Of a stretch of 61,535 nt of DNA, positions 36,341 to 45,814 are shown piece after piece. The DNA is from Alphaproteobacteria bacterium. Lineage in GTDB: Bacteria; Pseudomonadota; Alphaproteobacteria; UBA2966. The translations under genes were made by a program, and so were the position numbers. The notes below the pieces were generated by a model. That model did not search any database. It was given only the letters and a program-made list of their open reading frames with translations, and was not told where the DNA came from. The stretch spans positions 1-61,535 of the forward strand of contig JAGWAU010000024.1 in NCBI GenBank assembly GCA_021296255.1. The letters are read 5' to 3'. How positions within the stretch are numbered: the first letter of the stretch is position 1; each line of letters opens with the position of its first letter.

Positions 36341-37066
36341 ATGACACAGGCAACCATCCTTGCATCCCAGGCGGAGTCGTTGACATCACTGCTTGGGTTA
36401 TCCGAACCCCCGCTCGCCATCACGTTTTCATCCGAAGCGCCCGATGGCGTGAAACGCTTTGACGCCGCGATGCCGGAGCCCACGCCGGACGGCCGGACGG
36501 GCCGGGTCGCCGCGGGCTGCGTGTTCTGGGTGGAAGCGCGTAGCGGGACGTTCACGACGGTGGCGGAGGATCACGGCAACTGCAGTGTCGGTTCGCTGAC
36601 CCATGGGTTCAAGACCCTGGAGGAGGCGGCGACCGGTGCGGACGTGGCGGCACTGGTCGAATCGGAGTGGGTGACGCCGGACGTATTTCCGCACATTCCG
36701 ACGGTCAGCGAGAAGCCCGGGTTCGTGACCTATGGGCCCCTCCGTGAATCGCCGGCCGCACCGGATGTCGTGTTCCTGCGGTTGAACGGCAAGCAGGCCA
36801 TGATGCTGCACGATGCTTGGCCGGAACTTCGTGTCGAAGGCAAGCCCCAGTGTCACATCGTCCCCATCGCCAAGGAGAGCGGCGACGTCGCGCTGAGCGT
36901 AGGGTGCATGCTGAGCCGTGTCCGAACGGGCATGAGCAACAACGAGGTCACATGCGCCATCCCGGCGGCAAAGCTGGGCGAGCTCCTTGAGCGGCTTGAA
37001 ACTGCGAACGGCGCCGACATGAAGGTGGCGGCCTATGCCGCGGCGGATGCCAAGCGTTTCGCTTAG
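36341..37066 (+). CDS. DUF169 family protein
   Basis: Uncharacterised 241-residue protein of the DUF169 (COG2043) family. LLGLSEPPLAITF near the N-terminus, AGCVFWVEARSGTFTTVAEDHGNCSVG in the first third (two conserved Cys), and GCMLSRVRTGMSNNEVTCAIP near the C-terminus are the family's recognisable parts; the cysteines suggest a metal or cluster site. No activity is established for the family. Start ATG 36341 with GAAGGATCC upstream; the open frame before it has no suitable site. Followed after 91 bp by a 2OG oxygenase gene on the same strand. Confidence 0.82.
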   Translation: MTQATILASQAESLTSLLGLSEPPLAITFSSEAPDGVKRFDAAMPEPTPDGRTGRVAAGCVFWVEARSGTFTTVAEDHGNCSVGSLTHGFKTLEEAATGADVAALVESEWVTPDVFPHIPTVSEKPGFVTYGPLRESPAAPDVVFLRLNGKQAMMLHDAWPELRVEGKPQCHIVPIAKESGDVALSVGCMLSRVRTGMSNNEVTCAIPAAKLGELLERLETANGADMKVAAYAAADAKRFA

Positions 37067-37157
37067 ACCTCGCCGTCTGTTGGTCGCTCTGAAGGTCCTC
37101 TGATATGCGCATCGACATCTCGCGCGAAGAGCCCGTCAGGTCCGTGAAGGAGCCGTG

Positions 37158-38141
37158 ATGTCGGACACGATCCCCGTCATCGACATTTCCGCCTTCATGT
37201 CGGGCTCGGCGAAGGGGTTGGAGAACGCCGCGCGCAAGGTGCGCGAGGCCCTGACGACGGTCGGCTTTTTCGTTCTCGAGGGACACGGCGTACCGCGGGC
37301 GCGGATTGACCGCGCGTTCGCCGCCGCCGCACGGCTGCACGAGTTGCCCATGGCGAAGAAGCTCGCTCTGAGAATGAACCAGCACAACAACGGTTACATG
37401 ACCTTGGGTCGTTACGCGGTCTGGACGTCCGAGGTGAACGACAACGACCGGCCCGACTTGAACGAGGCCTTCTTCATCCGGCGCGAGCGGCCCGCGGATG
37501 ATCCTGTCTATGCGTCAGGGCGGCGTTTTCTAGGACCCAACCAATGGCCCGACGAAAACGATATGCCGGGATTCCGCGCCGAGATTCTCGATTACACGAG
37601 CGCCCTCGAAACATTGTCGCACCGCTTCCTGCCTGTCGCAGCCAGGTCCCTCGATCTCGAGCCGGACTGGTTCGACGGGTTCTTCGCGGACAGCTACTAC
37701 ATTCTGCGCGTGTCCCACTATCCGCCGGTGGAGGCAGGGGCCAACCAGTACGGAATCGCGCCGCACACCGACGCCAATTTCCTGACCTTCCTGCCGCTCA
37801 CCGACGTTCCCGGCCTTCAGGTGCGCATGCCCGACGGCGGATGGCAGGACGTGCCCTACGTTCCCGGCGCTTTCGCGGTGAATTCCGGCGACATCGTGAA
37901 ACGATGGTCGAACGGACGCTTCAAGTCGACGCCGCACCGCGCGCTTCCGCCGGTGGACCGGGACCGCTACGCCCTGCCGTTCTTTTTCGGTCCGAGTTGG
38001 GATGCGACCATCGAATGTTTGCCCGGCTGCCGCGGGCCGGACAATCCGCCGCGGTGGCCGGTGACTACCTACGGTGAGTGGATGACGGGCTGGTACGACG
38101 CCAACTACGACCACAGGGTCCAGGTTTCCGCCGTCGGATAG
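37158..38141 (+). CDS. Isopenicillin N synthase-like 2-oxoglutarate/Fe(II) oxygenase
   Basis: Double-stranded beta-helix oxygenase of 327 residues. The iron ligands are HTD in IAPHTDANFLTFLP and the His in KSTPHRALPP; the co-substrate Arg is in DRDRYALPFFFGP. The N-terminal PVIDISAFMSGSAKGLENAA and GFFVLEGHGVP are the DIOX_N domain. Substrate not known; bacterial members often oxidise purine or amino-acid-like molecules. ATG 37158 has AAGGAG seven bases before it (a GTG directly precedes it). 48 bp before the livH gene, so it may be cotranscribed with the transporter. Confidence 0.88.
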   Translation: MSDTIPVIDISAFMSGSAKGLENAARKVREALTTVGFFVLEGHGVPRARIDRAFAAAARLHELPMAKKLALRMNQHNNGYMTLGRYAVWTSEVNDNDRPDLNEAFFIRRERPADDPVYASGRRFLGPNQWPDENDMPGFRAEILDYTSALETLSHRFLPVAARSLDLEPDWFDGFFADSYYILRVSHYPPVEAGANQYGIAPHTDANFLTFLPLTDVPGLQVRMPDGGWQDVPYVPGAFAVNSGDIVKRWSNGRFKSTPHRALPPVDRDRYALPFFFGPSWDATIECLPGCRGPDNPPRWPVTTYGEWMTGWYDANYDHRVQVSAVG

Positions 38142-38189
38142 CGGTCTCCGTGCCTTGTCCTTCGACGGGTTCAATCACAGGGGGCACGT

Positions 38190-39116
<927 letters not shown>

Positions 39117-39120
39117 ACCG

Positions 39121-40635
39121 TTGACGGACATCATCGCCCGGCCCTTGGCGGGCACTCGACCGTTCCGTCTGCAGGGCGCGCTGAAGGAAGCCGGTCTCGC
39201 GGCGTTCGTCATGTTCGCCTTGAGCCTCGCCTTGATCGCGGTGCGCGTCGAGGACGTACCCGGCGGATTGGCAATCCGGTGGCGGCCATTCGACGTGATC
39301 GCGGCGGTCGTCCTCGTGTTTCTGGGGCGTCTGGGTTTGGCATTCCTGCGCAACAACCGGCCTGCGCCCGTGGCGCTAGCCTCGGGGCTGTTCAGTGCCG
39401 TGATGGCGCTGCTGCTGATCGTCTTCGTGAGCGGCGGTGGTGGGGTGAGCTGGGCGCAATCATTGCTCCCGTTCAGCGGTTTCGTGGTCAACGTCCTTGT
39501 TCTGATCATCTCTCTTGTTCTTACGCTGCGCGCGGGACTGATGTGGCGCCGCGGCGAACGGGCCGACGCGGGCACGGGCGTCGGGGATACGATGGACCGG
39601 CTCGCGGCCTCCGTGCAGGGCGTTGCCGTCTATGTCATCCCCGTCCTCCTGGTGGCGGCGATAATCTTCCCATTCCTGCCTTTCGCCGACCGCCGCATTC
39701 TGGATATCGCCATCCTCGTGGTCACGTACGTCATGCTCGGCTGGGGACTGAACATCGTGGTCGGGCTGGCCGGTCTCCTTGATCTGGGATACGTCGCGTT
39801 CTATGCGGTCGGTGCCTATGCCTATGCCCTGCTGGCGACGGAAATGGGCATAGGCTTCTGGCTTTGCTTGCCGTTCGCTGGCGCCATGGCGGCACTGGCG
39901 GGCGTGCTTCTGGGATTCCCGGTGCTGCGCCTGCGCGGCGATTACCTCGCCATCGTCACGCTCGGCTTTGGCGAAATGATCCGGATCATCCTCCTAAACT
40001 GGTACGAAGTCACGAACGGTCCCGACGGCATCTCCGGCATCCCCCGGCCCACGTTCTTCGGCCTGCCGTTCGTGCGATCGCCACCCGAGGGCGTAGAGTC
40101 GTTTCACAGCTTCTTCGGACTCACCTACGCGCCCGTCGACCGGATCATCTTTCTCTACTACGTGATCCTGGCGATGGCGCTGATCACAAATCAATTCACG
40201 CTGCGAATCCGCAAGCTGCCCGTGGGCCGGGCCTGGGAGGCCTTGCGTGAAGATGAGACGGCCAGCAGGTCGCTCGGGATCAATCCTCGCAACACGAAGC
40301 TCACGGCGTTCGGCATCGGAGCGATGTTCGGAGGCTTTGCGGGGTCGTTTTTCGCAACGCGCCAGGGCTTCATCAGTCCGGAAAGCTTCACGTTCATCGA
40401 GTCAGCGGTGATTCTGGCGATTGTCGTGCTCGGCGGCATGGGGAGTCAGATCGGCGTGGTGCTCGCCGCGGTCCTGTTGATTGGTTTGCCCGAGATGTTC
40501 CGGGAGCTCCAGGAATTTCGGATGCTCGCGTTCGGAGCAGCCATGGTGCTGATCATGATCTGGCGGCCGCGTGGGCTTTTGGCGCATCGGGAGCCCACGA
40601 TCCGCCTGTTCGAAAAGGGGGCGGGCAAACGATGA
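39121..40635 (+). CDS. livM: Branched-chain amino acid ABC transporter permease LivM (long form)
   Basis: Second permease of the complex, 504 residues. The first 170 residues carry three or four extra hydrophobic helices not found in short LivM proteins. The conserved core starts near [31 protein letters not shown] and includes [18 protein letters not shown] and [16 protein letters not shown]. The start is a TTG at 39121 with only a poor ribosome-binding site, accepted because the gene follows livH by 4 bp and the N-terminal residues (TDIIARPL) resemble those of relatives. Its stop overlaps livG by 4 bp. Confidence 0.92.
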   Translation: MTDIIARPLAGTRPFRLQGALKEAGLAAFVMFALSLALIAVRVEDVPGGLAIRWRPFDVIAAVVLVFLGRLGLAFLRNNRPAPVALASGLFSAVMALLLIVFVSGGGGVSWAQSLLPFSGFVVNVLVLIISLVLTLRAGLMWRRGERADAGTGVGDTMDRLAASVQGVAVYVIPVLLVAAIIFPFLPFADRRILDIAILVVTYVMLGWGLNIVVGLAGLLDLGYVAFYAVGAYAYALLATEMGIGFWLCLPFAGAMAALAGVLLGFPVLRLRGDYLAIVTLGFGEMIRIILLNWYEVTNGPDGISGIPRPTFFGLPFVRSPPEGVESFHSFFGLTYAPVDRIIFLYYVILAMALITNQFTLRIRKLPVGRAWEALREDETASRSLGINPRNTKLTAFGIGAMFGGFAGSFFATRQGFISPESFTFIESAVILAIVVLGGMGSQIGVVLAAVLLIGLPEMFRELQEFRMLAFGAAMVLIMIWRPRGLLAHREPTIRLFEKGAGKR

Positions 40636-41477
40636 CGGCGGCGGATATCCTGGAGTCTGCGCGGCCGTTGCTGGACGTCGAGCATCTGACGATGCGTTTC
40701 GGCGGCCTCGTGGCCATCGACGATGTCTCCTTCGCCGCGGCGCCGAAGGACATCACGGCGATCATTGGGCCCAATGGGGCGGGCAAGACGACCGTGTTCA
40801 ACTGCCTGACTGGTTTCTACCGGCCGTCGGTCGGACGGCTGACCCTGCGCCGGAACGGTCAGGAACACCTGCTCGAGCGCATGGAGGGCCACGATATTGC
40901 CCAGGCCGGCGTGGCGAGGACGTTTCAGAACATCCGATTGTTTTCACAGATGTCCGCGCTCGAGAACCTCATCGTTGCCCAGCACAACAAACTGATGCGG
41001 GCCTCGGGGTACACGGCGTTCGGGTTGATGGGCATGCAGGCCTATTCTGAGGTGGAGGCCCAAGCCGTCGAGCTTGCCCGGTACTGGCTGGAGAGGATCG
41101 AGCTGGTAGACCGTGCGGATGACGATGCGGGCAATCTCGCCTACGGACAACAACGCCGGCTCGAGATTGCGAGAGCGATGTGCACGGAACCCGCGCTTCT
41201 CTGCCTGGACGAACCCGCGGCAGGACTGAACCCTCGCGAGTCGGTAGAGCTCGAGGAGCTTCTGCTCTTCATTCGGGAACAGCACGGTGTCGGCATCTTG
41301 CTGATCGAGCACGACATGAGCGTGGTCATGGAGATCTCCGATCACATCGTCGTCCTCGATTACGGGCAGAAAATTGCCGAAGGGACGCCGCAAGAGATTC
41401 GCGACGACCCAGCCGTGATCCGAGCCTATCTCGGCGAGGAGGGCAGTGCCGGTGCCGAGCGAGGCGGGGGCGCGTGA
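40632..41477 (+). CDS. livG: Branched-chain amino acid ABC transporter ATPase LivG
   Basis: Cytoplasmic ATPase of 281 residues. Walker A is GPNGAGKTT (about residues 45-53), the signature is the LivG form [15 protein letters not shown], and Walker B is [13 protein letters not shown], with the switch His in IEHDM. Pairs with LivF to drive the LivHM channel. Overlaps livM by 4 bp (ATGA) and livF by one base (TGATG), giving tight translational coupling. Confidence 0.95.
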   Translation: MTAADILESARPLLDVEHLTMRFGGLVAIDDVSFAAAPKDITAIIGPNGAGKTTVFNCLTGFYRPSVGRLTLRRNGQEHLLERMEGHDIAQAGVARTFQNIRLFSQMSALENLIVAQHNKLMRASGYTAFGLMGMQAYSEVEAQAVELARYWLERIELVDRADDDAGNLAYGQQRRLEIARAMCTEPALLCLDEPAAGLNPRESVELEELLLFIREQHGVGILLIEHDMSVVMEISDHIVVLDYGQKIAEGTPQEIRDDPAVIRAYLGEEGSAGAERGGGA

Positions 41478-42220
41478 TGCTCGAGGTAACCGGGGTCGAG
41501 ACCTTCTACGGCAATATCCAGGCGTTGCGCGGGGTCGACGTCTCGATCCAGCAGGGAGAGATCGTGACGCTCATCGGGGCCAACGGTGCCGGGAAGTCCA
41601 CTTTGTTGATGACGATCTGCGGAAATCCCCGTGCGGCATCGGGGCGGATCGCCTTCGAAGAGCGAGATATCACGACCCTGCCCACCTACGAGATCGTGCG
41701 GCTGGGAATCGCGCAGTCGCCCGAGGGGCGCCGCATTTTTCCCCGCATGACGGTGTTGGAAAACCTGCAGATCGGCGCGACGATCGCGGAAGAGACTTAC
41801 TACGAAGAAGACGTTCAGCGAGTCTTCAAGCTCTTTCCCCTTCTTTGCGAGCGCCAGCATCAGCGCGGCGGTACGTTGTCCGGTGGCGAACAGCAGATGC
41901 TCGCAATCGGCCGCGCCTTGATGAGCCGGCCCAAGCTTCTGTTGTTGGACGAGCCCTCTCTCGGCCTCGCGCCGCGCTTGGTGGCCCAAATTTTCGAGGT
42001 GATCAAGGAGATCAACGAATCGGAAGGTGTGACCATCTTCCTCGTCGAGCAGAACGCCTATCACGCCCTGCGCTTGGCGCATCGGGCCTATGTCATGGCG
42101 AACGGCAACATCCTGTTGACGGGAACGGGGCAAGAGTTGCTCGAAAACGACGAGATCCGCGCGGCGTATCTGGAGGGCGGGGCCAGGAAGACGGATGTCG
42201 GACAGTCGGGGAACGCGTAA
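41477..42220 (+). CDS. livF: Branched-chain amino acid ABC transporter ATPase LivF
   Basis: Second ATPase, 247 residues. Walker A GANGAGKST, signature LSGGEQQMLAIGRAL and Walker B LLLLDEPSLGLAP are intact, and QSPEGRRIFPRMTVLENL is the LivF-type Q-loop region. The start is the ATG at 41477 that overlaps the livG stop; a long open frame further upstream is spurious. The stop TAA overlaps the start of the next small membrane gene by one base. Confidence 0.95.
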   Translation: MLEVTGVETFYGNIQALRGVDVSIQQGEIVTLIGANGAGKSTLLMTICGNPRAASGRIAFEERDITTLPTYEIVRLGIAQSPEGRRIFPRMTVLENLQIGATIAEETYYEEDVQRVFKLFPLLCERQHQRGGTLSGGEQQMLAIGRALMSRPKLLLLDEPSLGLAPRLVAQIFEVIKEINESEGVTIFLVEQNAYHALRLAHRAYVMANGNILLTGTGQELLENDEIRAAYLEGGARKTDVGQSGNA

Positions 42221-42561
42221 TGGAGGGGCTTCTCGGCACCAGCTACGGCGTCTTCTTCATCGTGACCATCGTGGTCATGGGTTTCGCCGCGTACGTGACG
42301 GGACAGGCCTGCGCGAACACATGGCGTCCCCTCGGTCACGTGGTCTTCTACTGCTTCCTACTGGGCTTGACGGACAGGTTTCTGGTCTTTGCCCTGTTCG
42401 AAGGCGAGCTGTTGTCGGTCAGCGGCTACCTCATCGACACCGCGGTGCTGATCGTCATCGCGCTGTTCGCCTTCCGGCTGAACCGGGCCGCACGCCTGGT
42501 GACGCAATACCCGTGGCTTTACGAACGCACGGGGCTCTTGTCCTATCGCAAGCGCGCCTGA
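42220..42561 (+). CDS. Small DUF6867-type membrane protein of the liv operon
   Basis: 113-residue protein with three hydrophobic helices (about residues 10-30, 38-58 and 64-84) and a basic C-terminus ending in TGLLSYRKRA. Its first codon overlaps the livF stop (TAATG), so it belongs to the operon. To my knowledge alphaproteobacterial liv operons often carry a gene of this size and sequence in this place, annotated DUF6867; its function in transport is unknown. It may stabilise the permease or modulate it. Confidence 0.75.
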   Translation: MEGLLGTSYGVFFIVTIVVMGFAAYVTGQACANTWRPLGHVVFYCFLLGLTDRFLVFALFEGELLSVSGYLIDTAVLIVIALFAFRLNRAARLVTQYPWLYERTGLLSYRKRA

Positions 42562-42925
42562 GCCGTCCTTTCCGCGTGATCGGGTCGACATACGCGACGG
42601 CGGCGGAGATACCGCCCAACCCGCTCCGCGACCCGTTCCAAGGCTGGGCCGATCGCCCGGGTTATGCCGACCCGGTCTTGCAGCATGACCTCGCCATGCT
42701 CGGTCAGCAGGCTGTGCAGGTCGTTGAATCTGGGCGGAGCGGCTGTCCACTTGTATACAGGGCGGCTGCGATACAGGGGCACATATGCCCCTTGCCCGCG
42801 CGACTCCCCGTGCTACAGTGACGCGAACTGCGGAGCGATCGCAGGGGATGCGAGCGAGCGTCCAGTCCCGGCCGGCGGAGTGCCGGGTCATCGTCGGTTA
42901 CAATCGAGAGGGGAGGAGGATCCCG
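42562..42925. other. 364-bp gap before livK
   Basis: The stretch between DUF6867 and livK is long for an operon and may hold a livK promoter. A 7-bp perfect hairpin AGGGGCA-CATA-TGCCCCT lies at 42775-42792. On the minus strand an ATG at 42782 opens a 79-codon frame to 42543 (beginning MPLYRSRPVYKW); it starts inside the hairpin, has no good ribosome-binding site and matches no family I know, so I do not call it. A strong ribosome-binding site GGGGAGGAGG ends the gap at 42910-42919. Confidence 0.45.
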
Positions 42926-44044
42926 ATGTTTAGCACTCGTGGCAGTCTCGTAGCGGTGCTGGCCGCTTCGGGTCTCGCGCTTGGAGTCAGCGCGGCACAG
43001 GCACAGATCAAGATCGCGACCGCCGGTCCGATGACCGGGCAGTACGCGTCATTCGGCGAGCAGATGCAGCGGGGCGCGGAGATGGCCGTCGCCGACATCA
43101 ACGCCGCCGGCGGCGTCCTCGGCAAGAAGCTGGAGCTGAGCATCGGTGACGATGCCTGCGATCCCAAACAGGCGGTTGCGGTCGCCAACAAGATGGTGAG
43201 CGACGGCGTCGTGTTCATGGCGGGCCATTTCTGCTCGGGTTCGTCCATCCCCGCCTCGAAGGTTTACGAGGAAGAGGGGATTTTGCAGATCTCTCCGGCG
43301 TCCACGAACCCGAAGCTGACGGATGAAGGCGGCGACAACGTGTTCCGTGTCTGCGGTCGTGACGATCAGCAGGGTATCGTCGGAGGAAACATGCTCGCCG
43401 ATGTCTTCGGCGAGAAGATGATCGCCATCCTTCACGACAAGACGGCGTACGGAAAAGGCCTCGCGGACGAGACTAAGAAGCAGCTCAACAACCGCGGCGT
43501 GACAGAGACCATGTACGAGGCCTATACGGCCGGCGAGAAGGACTACACCGCGGTCATCTCGAAGATGAAAGCCGCCGGCATCGACGCCTTCTACGTGGGC
43601 GGCTACCACACCGAAGCCGGCCTCATGATCCGGCAAGCGCACGAGCAGGGCTACAAACCGCAGCTTGTGTCGGGCGATGCCCTGGTCACGGACGAGTTCT
43701 GGAAGATCACCGGTGCGGCTGGCGAGGGCACGTTGATGACCTTCAGCCCTGATCCCCGGAAGAATCCGGAAGCTGCCGACGTGGTGAAGAAGTTCCAGGC
43801 TCAGAACTACGAGCCCGAGGGTTACACGCTCTATACCTACGGTGCCATCCAGGCGTGGGCGCAGGCCGTCGAGAAGGCCGGCTCCACGGACACCAGCGCC
43901 GTGATCGAGTCGTTGCGGTCGAACAAGTTCGACACCGTGCTCGGCAACATCGGCTTCGATCAAACGGGCGACGTCACGGCCCCGGGTTACGTTTGGTACG
44001 AATGGAGCAACGGAACGTACGACTACACCAAGAAGATGATGTAG
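42926..44044 (+). CDS. livK: Branched-chain amino acid ABC transporter substrate-binding protein
   Basis: Periplasmic binding protein of the Leu/Ile/Val type, 372 residues. A Sec signal peptide covers about residues 1-26, with hydrophobic core LVAVLAASGLALGV and cleavage after SAAQA. Mature sequence begins QIKIATAGPMTGQYASFGEQM, and GHFCSGSSIPASKVYEEEGI and ISPASTNPKL line the ligand cleft as in LivJ/LivK. ATG 42926 follows GGGGAGGAGG. The protein serves the LivHMGF complex encoded just upstream. Transcription ends at the hairpin at 44071. Confidence 0.94.
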   Translation: MFSTRGSLVAVLAASGLALGVSAAQAQIKIATAGPMTGQYASFGEQMQRGAEMAVADINAAGGVLGKKLELSIGDDACDPKQAVAVANKMVSDGVVFMAGHFCSGSSIPASKVYEEEGILQISPASTNPKLTDEGGDNVFRVCGRDDQQGIVGGNMLADVFGEKMIAILHDKTAYGKGLADETKKQLNNRGVTETMYEAYTAGEKDYTAVISKMKAAGIDAFYVGGYHTEAGLMIRQAHEQGYKPQLVSGDALVTDEFWKITGAAGEGTLMTFSPDPRKNPEAADVVKKFQAQNYEPEGYTLYTYGAIQAWAQAVEKAGSTDTSAVIESLRSNKFDTVLGNIGFDQTGDVTAPGYVWYEWSNGTYDYTKKMM

Positions 44045-44070
44045 TCGCGACCGGCACCTGAAATCGGTTT

Positions 44071-44098
44071 GGGCCGGCGGTGCCACCGCCGGCCCTTT
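44071..44098 (+). terminator. Rho-independent terminator after livK
   Basis: GGGCCGGCGGT (44071-44081) pairs perfectly with ACCGCCGGCCC (44085-44095) around a three-base loop, followed by TTT. It lies 27 bases after the livK stop. The T-tract is short, so termination may be partial. Confidence 0.7.
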
Positions 44099-44138
44099 CG
44101 GTTGGCGGGGCCGCGGGCGGCCAACCCGGAACGTGCGG

Positions 44139-44939
44139 TCAACGCTCTCCGGTGAAGTTGGGCTCGCGCTTCTCGAACATGGCGTCCACGGCCTCCCGGT
44201 GGTTGGCCGTGTGATGGGCGATCGCCTGCATTCCGCAGGAGAGTTCCAATAGCGTTTCGAGGTCGACGCGCTGTCCTTCCCGGATGAGCCGCTTTGTCAT
44301 TCTCAAGGCTTCGGGGGGATTCACGGCAACACGACCGGCGAGGGCTCGTGCTTCGTCCATCAGGCTTTCCGGTGGAACCACCCGCGACACGAGGCCCCAT
44401 TCGAGCGCCGTTTCCGCATCGAGCCGGTCACCCGTGAAGGACATCTCGGCTGCCCGCGCCATGCCGATGGCACGCGGCAGAAACCACGCGCCGCCATCGC
44501 CTGGGATGATGCCGAGCTTGACGAACACTTCCGCGAAGGAGGCCCGTGTCGACGCGATCCGCATGTCGCACATCATGGCGATGTCGAAACCCGCGCCGAT
44601 GGCGGCGCCATTGACGGCCGCGATGATGGGAACTTCCAGACGATACATCGCAAGCGGCATGCGCTGTATGCCTTCACGATAGGCCGATCGGATCTGGGCC
44701 GCCGAACCACCGAACAGGCTGGTCCGGTCCCGCATGTCCTTGATGTTACCGCCGGACGAAAAGCCCTTGCCGGCACCCGTCAGAATGGCGCACCGGACGG
44801 ACAGGTCGTGGTTGATCCGGTCACAGTGAGCAACAAGCGATTCGCAGATGTCCTCGGTAATGGCGTTTCGGGTATCGGGTCGGTTGAGCGTCAACGTGAC
44901 GACGGATCCGTCCTGCTCGCAAACGACTGCATCGGTCAT
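44139..44939 (-). CDS. Enoyl-CoA hydratase/isomerase family protein (second copy)
   Basis: Crotonase-fold protein of 266 residues. GFSSGGNIKDMRD and PIIAAVNGAAIGAGFDIAMM form the oxyanion hole, and FVKLGIIPGDGGAWFLPRA is the loop found in a branch of hydratases that hydrate short or branched enoyl-CoAs. It is not closely similar to the copy at 12051. Start ATG 44939 with GCAGGAAG upstream; the longer frame back to 45125 runs through the terminator hairpin region and is not coding. Its end faces livK. Confidence 0.88.
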   Translation of the reverse strand: MTDAVVCEQDGSVVTLTLNRPDTRNAITEDICESLVAHCDRINHDLSVRCAILTGAGKGFSSGGNIKDMRDRTSLFGGSAAQIRSAYREGIQRMPLAMYRLEVPIIAAVNGAAIGAGFDIAMMCDMRIASTRASFAEVFVKLGIIPGDGGAWFLPRAIGMARAAEMSFTGDRLDAETALEWGLVSRVVPPESLMDEARALAGRVAVNPPEALRMTKRLIREGQRVDLETLLELSCGMQAIAHHTANHREAVDAMFEKREPNFTGER

Positions 44940-45023
44940 GGCGGCTTCCTGCCTTTTCTCGTGGTTCATTGGGGATTGAGGAGCATCCAGCGCAGGGTTC
45001 GCCGGATGATCTCCCGAAAGCAT

Positions 45024-45054
45024 CCGGCCGGCGTCGTCGGCCGGCCGGTTTTTT
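45024..45054 (+). terminator. Strong plus-strand terminator hairpin upstream of the hydratase gene
   Basis: CCGGCCGGC (45024-45032) pairs with GCCGGCCGG (45040-45048) around a seven-base loop, and six T residues follow (45049-45054). The geometry is that of a Rho-independent terminator for plus-strand RNA, yet both flanking genes are on the minus strand. On the minus strand the stem lies just after the mucR stop but has no T-tract. Confidence 0.65.
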
Positions 45055-45075
45055 GTACGGACGGTAGATGCGACG

Positions 45076-45516
45076 TCAAGCGTCTCTGGCGCGACCGCCG
45101 CCCTTTCCCTTGCGTCCCAGCCCAATCTTCTTGGCGAATTGCGACCGCTGCTTCGCGTAGTTCGGCGCCACCATTGGATAGTCCGATGGAAGCCCCCATT
45201 TGGCGCGGTATTGGTCGGGTGTCATGTTGTACGCAGAACGCAAATGGCGTTTCAGCATTTTGAGGCGCTTTCCGTCCTCGAGACACACGATGTAATCGGG
45301 CGTGATGGACCGTCGAACTGGCACCGCGGGCTTGGAATTGTCGCGATCTTCTACCGGGACGCGGCCGACGGACGACAACGTAGCGTGGACCGTCTTGATG
45401 ACATCCGGCAGCTGCTCCGCAGAGAGGTTATTGTGGCTTACGTACGCCGCGGCAATGTCTGACGCCATGTGAAGGAGTTCGGCGTCAGAAACGCCCGAAT
45501 GTTTGTCTTCCGCCAT
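45076..45516 (-). CDS. MucR/Ros-family transcriptional regulator
   Basis: Small DNA-binding protein of 146 residues. In Alphaproteobacteria MucR/Ros proteins repress exopolysaccharide, motility and virulence genes and act as H-NS-like silencers at AT-rich DNA. The DNA-binding domain is at residues 70-120 (ITPDYIVCLEDGKRLKMLKR and YNMTPDQYRAKWGLPSDYP). Of the four Ros zinc ligands only C78 and H91 are kept; the other two positions are D81 and Y96, so it is probably a zinc-free MucR-type domain. The N-terminal half (MASDIAAAYVSHNNLSAEQL) is the oligomerisation region. Basic C-terminus. It has its own promoter upstream in AT-rich DNA. Confidence 0.93.
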   Translation of the reverse strand: MAEDKHSGVSDAELLHMASDIAAAYVSHNNLSAEQLPDVIKTVHATLSSVGRVPVEDRDNSKPAVPVRRSITPDYIVCLEDGKRLKMLKRHLRSAYNMTPDQYRAKWGLPSDYPMVAPNYAKQRSQFAKKIGLGRKGKGGGRARDA

Positions 45517-45814
45517 TATTTAGTCCCCCGACGATCATTAATTCTTAGGTTTTCTTAACCAATTCTCAAGGATGTCCTGCAACGTCACGGTAATGTTAGT
45601 GAGGCGCCGTCATCATTACAAGGTCTCTTCCACCACCCCATATCCGTATGCTTCCCGTTTGAGACATTGAGGGTTGGTTTACCGGAGGTGGCGTTCTCCG
45701 GTATGCTCGACGTTAGATCAGGGCAATTTGGTAGCAGTAGGCACACCCCGACGCGGCAAGCCAAGAGACTGTCCGGCATCCTCATGGAGCCCCAATCAAA
45801 GGGAGTACAATCCA
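45517..45814. other. AT-rich divergent regulatory region between mucR and a binding-protein gene
   Basis: The 298 bases between the two divergent genes are clearly richer in A and T than the surroundings, most of all at 45535-45570. MucR-family proteins typically bind such DNA and repress their own genes, so autoregulation is likely, but I cannot point to a defined box. A small inverted repeat GGTT-TTCTT-AACC lies at 45548-45560, within the mucR promoter spacer. No gene is supported inside. Confidence 0.5.
45541..45569 (-). promoter_or_regulatory. Candidate mucR promoter
   Basis: On the minus strand TTGAGA (45564-45569) is followed after 17 bases by AAGAAT (45541-45546), about 25 bases before the mucR ATG at 45516. 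The spacer holds the GGTT/AACC repeat. This is among the better sigma70-like matches in the window. Confidence 0.45.

Noticed and set aside
42543..42782. 79-codon minus-strand frame in the gap before livK
   Set aside because: It begins inside a hairpin, lacks a ribosome-binding site and resembles no family.
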